A DNA stretch of 64,000 nucleotides. It comes from Halpernia frigidisoli. Lineage in GTDB: Bacteria; Bacteroidota; Bacteroidia; Flavobacteriales; Weeksellaceae. The stretch lies in contig NZ_FOQT01000005.1 of the NCBI RefSeq assembly GCF_900113805.1, positions 1 to 64,000 on the forward strand, written 5' to 3'. The translations under genes and the position numbers were made by a program. Positions within the stretch are counted from its first letter, which is position 1; each line of letters begins with the position of its first letter. The notes under the pieces are model-generated. The model did no database searches. It was not told the DNA's origin and worked only from the letters and a program-made list of their open reading frames with translations. Positions 59,941 through 64,000 of this stretch are shown one piece after another.

Positions 59941-60507
59941 TTATTTTGCTTGTAAATTGATCTGTAAATCTACATCATCTTTTACAAAAACGTCTTTCAT
60001 AGTTGACTGGTAAGCAATGCCAAAATCCTGACGGTTGAAAGAAAATTTATTAGACTTTAAAGTTAATAAACCTTTATTTAAACCTATAGATGCTGGAAAA
60101 TTCACCGCTTTTGTCACACCTTTCGCTGTTAAATTACCTTTAACTAAAAAAGGATACATCTTATCATTGTTTTTAGTAACAGATGTAATTTTGTAAGTCG
60201 CCGTTGGGAATTTTTCTGATTCGAAAAAATCACCGGTTTTTAAGTGACCGTTTAATTTTCCCTGCATTTCACCGCTAAGATCTTCACTGTTGATTGTTGT
60301 CATATCAAGTAAAAAAGTACCGCCAACGATATTATTACCTTTCATTATCACATTTCCAGAAGTCATTTTTAATGATCCGTTGTGAGAAGAAGCTTCAGTT
60401 TTTGCTACTTTATAGCCCCACCAATGAATGTCAGAAGAAATGACTTTTTTTGTTTGCGCTGAAATCATGCTTCCTACTAAAACGAAGCCCAAGATTAATT
60501 TTTTCAT
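59941..60507 (-). CDS. YceI family periplasmic protein
   Basis: A 188-aa exported lipocalin-like protein with a signal peptide MKKLILGFVLVGSMISAQTK. Typical motifs are WWGYKVAKTEASSHNGSLKM (usual W.G....SHxG start), VGGTFLLDMTTINSED, LKTGDFFESEKFPTATYKI and VKGNLTAKGVTKAVNFPASI. Members bind isoprenoid chains or polyisoprenoids in an 8-stranded barrel. The role here is unknown. Confidence 0.95.
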   Translation of the reverse strand: MKKLILGFVLVGSMISAQTKKVISSDIHWWGYKVAKTEASSHNGSLKMTSGNVIMKGNNIVGGTFLLDMTTINSEDLSGEMQGKLNGHLKTGDFFESEKFPTATYKITSVTKNNDKMYPFLVKGNLTAKGVTKAVNFPASIGLNKGLLTLKSNKFSFNRQDFGIAYQSTMKDVFVKDDVDLQINLQAK

Positions 60508-60576
60508 TTTTTAAAATTTATTTTGGCAAAGATATATCTAATGTGGGCACGCCAAATTACCCTATGATAATTAATT

Positions 60577-61629
60577 TTAATTGACGTGAAAAGCGCCATA
60601 ATAAGCTGCACCAGAAACGATTGTTTTGTCATTTAAAAGAAAATAAATATTGACGTCTTTGAGGAGCGATTCCATTTTATCACTGATAATGAATTTTTTG
60701 TAAAATTTATCATTGTCAATATAATTTTTAATAGTCAAAGGTATTTCACCACCAATGATCAAACCGCCGGTTGCTTTTAATTTTAAAACCAAACTGTTTG
60801 CTTCTCTCGCAAGAAAATCAATAAAAGTATCCATAGTCAAGACGCATATCATTTCTTTCTCATTCGTAGCCGCTTCGCAGATCACTTTAACGAAATCTTC
60901 CTCACTTTGGATTTTTGCTGTCAACCATTCCGGTTCTTTATGTCTTTGCACATCCCGTAAAAATCTGTAAATATTAAATAAGCCATCTTTAGATAAAACT
61001 GATTCCCAACTTACGATTCCATAAATTGCCTTTAAATATTGATAAAATTCTACCTCAACGTCAGTTCTTGGGGAAAATTCTGAATGACCGCCTTCTGTAG
61101 CAAAAGGTCTTAAATATTTGCCATCCCAAAACATTCCGGCTTCGCCCAAACCATTTCCTGGTGCTAAAATTGCAACGTTTCCGTCAGAAATACCACCATG
61201 TTCATAAATCGGTGAAAGACAGTGCGACGTCAGATTTCCCATAAAATAGGCCGTTGCTTCCATGTCATTAATTAAATAAACATGCTCAATGCCACTTTCA
61301 CTTTTTATTTCAGAAGCAACTAAAGACCACGGAAGTCTTTCAGCCACGCATTTTTCATTAATTACAGGTCCGGGAACACCAACCGACAAGCGATTAGGTT
61401 TCTCTAATTTTTGATCATTAATAAATTGACTGACCATTTCAGAAAATGAAGAAAAATCAAAAGTATTATAGACATCTTCTCCTTTGTTAATTAAATTTCC
61501 GTCTTTTACCTGAAAATAATTAAAAGATGTTTTTTCTGCGCGGATGTCGGCAGAGACGATATTTAAGTTTTCATTTTGCGGATTTTTTAGACCTGGCAAA
61601 TAGAGATTAAATTTTGCAGTTTCGCTCAT
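60577..61629 (-). CDS. glk: Glucokinase (Glk family), altered N-terminal phosphate loop
   Basis: A 350-aa Glk-family sugar kinase. Clear matches are VGVPGPVI, VYLINDMEATAYF (Asn-Asp catalytic), ILAPGNGLGEAGMF, PFATEGGHSEFSPR and the C-terminal LIIGGEIP...GAAYYGAFHV. The first phosphate loop, normally ADIGGTNxR, reads SADIRAEKTSF: the Gly-Gly-Thr is replaced by Arg-Ala-Glu. ATP binding may therefore differ. It would phosphorylate glucose, feeding the phosphohexomutase elsewhere in the window. Confidence 0.88.
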   Translation of the reverse strand: MSETAKFNLYLPGLKNPQNENLNIVSADIRAEKTSFNYFQVKDGNLINKGEDVYNTFDFSSFSEMVSQFINDQKLEKPNRLSVGVPGPVINEKCVAERLPWSLVASEIKSESGIEHVYLINDMEATAYFMGNLTSHCLSPIYEHGGISDGNVAILAPGNGLGEAGMFWDGKYLRPFATEGGHSEFSPRTDVEVEFYQYLKAIYGIVSWESVLSKDGLFNIYRFLRDVQRHKEPEWLTAKIQSEEDFVKVICEAATNEKEMICVLTMDTFIDFLAREANSLVLKLKATGGLIIGGEIPLTIKNYIDNDKFYKKFIISDKMESLLKDVNIYFLLNDKTIVSGAAYYGAFHVN

Positions 61630-61696
61630 AATGTTACTTTTCTCAAAGATATAAATTAATTGAGGTTTTCAAAACAATTCAAAAAAATAAATAAAA

Positions 61697-61727
61697 AAAA
61701 CCTTCTCAATCAAATTGAAAAGGTTTT
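61697..61727. terminator. Bidirectional terminator
   Basis: AAACCTT and AAGGTTT pair with an AT-rich inner stem (CTCAAT / ATTGAA) and are flanked by an A run and a T run. It ends the outer-membrane protein gene on the minus strand. Confidence 0.75.
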
Positions 61728-61742
61728 TTAAAAAATACTTAA

Positions 61743-62300
61743 TTAAAGTTTTTTTCCTAATGGAATGTTGTAAGCAACTCCGGCTCCTATTGTTCCGGCG
61801 TTGTATTTCTGAGATCCGATCTGTCCTTTATCACCCGTGAAAACTTTCGTGTAGTGAACAAAGAAATTCCAGTCTGTATTGTGATATCCAAGTTCTGGTT
61901 TTAAATAAAAACCACCATCCGGTCTTTGGACTGTTGAATTTGAATTTACAAAATCATTTCCTGTTATAAAACCATAACCGACATCAGCACCTGCATAAAA
62001 ACCAGTTTGCATTGGATAATATCTTAAAAGTAAAGCTGCAGGAATAACTGCAAAATCATTGTTATTATCCTTACCAAAAAACTGATTATAACCAGTTGCA
62101 ACACCTAAACCAAAACCTGGCGTTACCAAATACTGGTAAGAAAGATCTGCACCTACACTTGCTGAGGCATTTCCATTCGGTACCGTTACACCTGCATTAA
62201 CACCTACTTTTAGAATATTTGTCATTTTTGCACTTTGTGCTGTTGCAATACCTGCAGTCAATAATCCTAAACCTAAAATTGTTTGTTTGATCATTTTCAT
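61743..62300 (-). CDS. Outer membrane beta-barrel protein
   Basis: 185 aa from the ATG at 62300 (MKMIKQTILGLGLLTAGIATAQ, a signal peptide). The frame extends upstream to 62408 but without signal features. The mature part is made of alternating amphipathic strands (LKVGVNAGVTVPNGNAS, GADLSYQYLVTPGFGLGVATGYNQFF, GFYAGADVGYGFITGN) with aromatic girdle residues and ends in VAYNIPLGKKL. It is typical of 8-stranded OmpA/OmpW-like porin-type proteins. The exact function is unknown. Confidence 0.85.
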   Translation of the reverse strand: MKMIKQTILGLGLLTAGIATAQSAKMTNILKVGVNAGVTVPNGNASASVGADLSYQYLVTPGFGLGVATGYNQFFGKDNNNDFAVIPAALLLRYYPMQTGFYAGADVGYGFITGNDFVNSNSTVQRPDGGFYLKPELGYHNTDWNFFVHYTKVFTGDKGQIGSQKYNAGTIGAGVAYNIPLGKKL

Positions 62301-62552
62301 AATTATTATTTTAAATTTTAAAAACAAAACTTTAGAAATAATTATGCCAAAAAACCTTCTAAAATTCCATAAAAATTCCTTAAATAATTTTATAGTATTG
62401 AATATCATATATTTATAAAAAACATCTATTTTAAAAAGTTAAATACCTGTTTAATTTCATGACAATTATTCTCTTTTCTTTATTTAACGATTATTATAAT
62501 CTTTTGATTTTAACTTTTTCCATAAACTTCTATCAAAAAGCGAACGATACTT

Positions 62553-63929
62553 ATGGCAGTTTCCACTTTTGAAAAAAACAAACACTTGCTTTCGCGTGCA
62601 GGTTTTGGAATACAATTTCACCAGATTGCAGATCTCAGTAAAAAAAGTACTGAAGAATTTTGGTCGCAGATGAATTCAAAAAAATCCTTAAAACCGATTT
62701 CCATTGTTTCGCCCGAGGATAATTTAGATTATACAACACTTGCAAAAATGGACGCTAATTCTAAAAAAGAAAAATTGCACAAGAACCGTGAACAAAATAT
62801 CGGTTTGAACTTGAAATTTTTTAATGAAATGGTCAATTCTGAAAACCAGCTTCAGGAAAAAATGGCGTTCTTCTGGAACGGACATTTTGCGACTCGTGTA
62901 ATCAATTCTCAATTTAATCAGGATCTTCTAAATATTGTCCGGGAAAATGCGTTGGGAAATTTTGGAGATTTACTTAAAGCGGTTTCAAAATCTCCGGCGA
63001 TGCTTCAGTTTTTAAATAATCAACAAAATAAAAAAGACCATCCTAATGAAAATTTTGCGCGTGAAGTGATGGAACTTTTCACAATGGGACGCGGAAATTA
63101 TACAGAAAAAGATGTAAAAGAAGGTGCGCGTGCTTTTACCGGATGGGGATTTCAAAAAAACGGGGTTTTCTTCGCAAGACCATTTTTACATGATTCCGGA
63201 AGTAAAACATTTTTAGGCAAAACAGGAAATTTTAATGGCGATGAAGCTTTAGATATAATTCTTTCCCAAAAAGCAACTGCAAAATTTATCACCAGAAAGA
63301 TTTACAAATTTTTTGTTAATGAATCAATTGATGAGTCAATAGTCGCAGATTTAAGTGAAAAATTTTATGCTTCCAATTATGATATTAAAAAACTGATGAC
63401 CAATATTTTTACCTCGACCTGGTTTTACGATCAAAAAAATATTGGGGCAAAAATAAAATCACCGATTGAACTGATGGCTGGAATTATACGCATTCTTCCA
63501 ACAAAAATCGAAAATGCTAAAGGCTTAATTGTTTACCAAAAATTATTGGGGCAAATGTTACTTTACCCACCAAATGTGGCCGGTTGGCCTTCCGGTGAAG
63601 CCTGGATAGACAGTTCTACCTTATTTTTAAGAATGCAATTGCCACAAATCTGGAGCGGACTTCGGCCTTTGGACGTTCAGCCAAAAGCTGATGACGATCT
63701 GGAAATGGGTATGGGAAATATCGTCCAGAAAAATAAAAATACAGTGAACGATAATTTCACGATCGACTGGCCAAAAGTGGAAGCCGAATTTAAAGGCAGA
63801 AATGTCGCCGATATTCTTTTACAGAAAAAAATGAATGGCGACGGTAAATATATCGACCAGTTTTCTGACGGCAGCATTAAAATGACGATCATTAATATAA
63901 TGAGCGTTCCTGAATTTCAACTTTGTTAA
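62553..63929 (+). CDS. DUF1800 domain-containing protein
   Basis: A 458-aa protein with the full DUF1800 pattern: HLLSRAGFGIQFHQI, MAFFWNGHFATRV, the motif FAREVMELFTMGRGNYTEKDVKEGARAFTGWG, TFLGKTGNFNGDEALDIIL and YPPNVAGWPSGEAWIDSSTL. No signal peptide is visible, so it is either cytoplasmic or exported by another route. DUF1800 genes are usually followed by a DUF1501 gene, and the sequence after the stop (63930-64000) is too short to show it. The function is unknown. Confidence 0.93.
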   Translation: MAVSTFEKNKHLLSRAGFGIQFHQIADLSKKSTEEFWSQMNSKKSLKPISIVSPEDNLDYTTLAKMDANSKKEKLHKNREQNIGLNLKFFNEMVNSENQLQEKMAFFWNGHFATRVINSQFNQDLLNIVRENALGNFGDLLKAVSKSPAMLQFLNNQQNKKDHPNENFAREVMELFTMGRGNYTEKDVKEGARAFTGWGFQKNGVFFARPFLHDSGSKTFLGKTGNFNGDEALDIILSQKATAKFITRKIYKFFVNESIDESIVADLSEKFYASNYDIKKLMTNIFTSTWFYDQKNIGAKIKSPIELMAGIIRILPTKIENAKGLIVYQKLLGQMLLYPPNVAGWPSGEAWIDSSTLFLRMQLPQIWSGLRPLDVQPKADDDLEMGMGNIVQKNKNTVNDNFTIDWPKVEAEFKGRNVADILLQKKMNGDGKYIDQFSDGSIKMTIINIMSVPEFQLC

Positions 63930-64000
63930 TAATTGTGATTTAAAAGATTTTGGTAAAAAACACTCTAAAATCCATCATTTAAAATTTAAAATCCTTTCCC

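Noticed and set aside
1-64000. CRISPR array, rRNA or tRNA genes
   Set aside because: No regularly spaced repeat with spacers, and no rRNA or cloverleaf-like sequence with a TTC-type T-loop was found in the gaps. The only RNA gene recognised is the SRP RNA.

Overview
The window reads as chromosomal DNA of a low-GC member of the Bacteroidota, class Flavobacteriia, most likely the Chryseobacterium/Kaistella/Epilithonimonas group (Weeksellaceae). The evidence is the gene families present (GLPGLI, DUF4199, DUF1800, GIN-domain lipoproteins, menaquinone genes, a Bacteroidota-type DnaG), good matches to the Bacteroidota promoter (TTTG, about 19 nt, TAnnTTTG), the lack of clear Shine-Dalgarno sequences, and a family of dispersed hairpin repeats. 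The genus is an inference from overall protein character. No database search was possible.

Layout. 1-5.6 kb is an AT-rich accessory region. All its genes are on the plus strand, in three cassette-like blocks separated by similar imperfect inverted-repeat elements. Block 1 is an SDP-type antimicrobial peptide system (SdpC-like toxin precursor, SdpA, SdpB, SdpI-like immunity protein). Block 2 is a small secreted two-cysteine protein and two GLPGLI proteins. Block 3 is one unknown secreted protein. 5.7-10.3 kb holds tyrosine catabolism (hpd, fahA) with a GxxExxY protein and a flavin reductase-like protein. 10.3-27.3 kb is mostly housekeeping on the minus strand: M13 peptidase, glutathione peroxidase, kdsB, an aminotransferase, a phosphohexomutase, a glycosyltransferase, menA and menB. 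It also has two toxin-antitoxin modules (RES/Xre and PIN/VapB-like) and the SRP RNA. 27.4-31.3 kb has a two-TM channel-like protein with a non-canonical filter, hutH and tyrS.

31.4-35.0 kb is a cbb3-type oxidase operon: CcoN with an N-terminal extension, then one protein joining CcoO and a CcoP-like haem domain, then two small membrane proteins. 36.1-40.1 kb carries nrdA and nrdB, separated by a small unknown gene and repeats. 40.6-45.1 kb is a MacAB-like ABC efflux operon. 45.9-47.7 kb is a light-harvesting pair: a green-type DTE proteorhodopsin and, divergently, the Blh beta-carotene dioxygenase that makes its retinal. 47.9-52.8 kb has dnaG (zinc ligands lost), a RelE/ParE-type toxin-antitoxin module inserted between 18-bp direct repeats, clpP, gmk and yicC. 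52.9-64 kb contains an HD phosphohydrolase, tsaE, alanine dehydrogenase, tyrA, serine deaminase, YceI, glucokinase, an outer-membrane barrel and a DUF1800 protein.

The most notable items are the SDP-like operon in a Gram-negative flavobacterium, the repeat elements bounding its block, a four-copy dispersed structured repeat whose stems covary, the rhodopsin/Blh pair, and several enzymes with altered signature residues (RES toxin, DnaG zinc site, channel filter, glucokinase phosphate loop).
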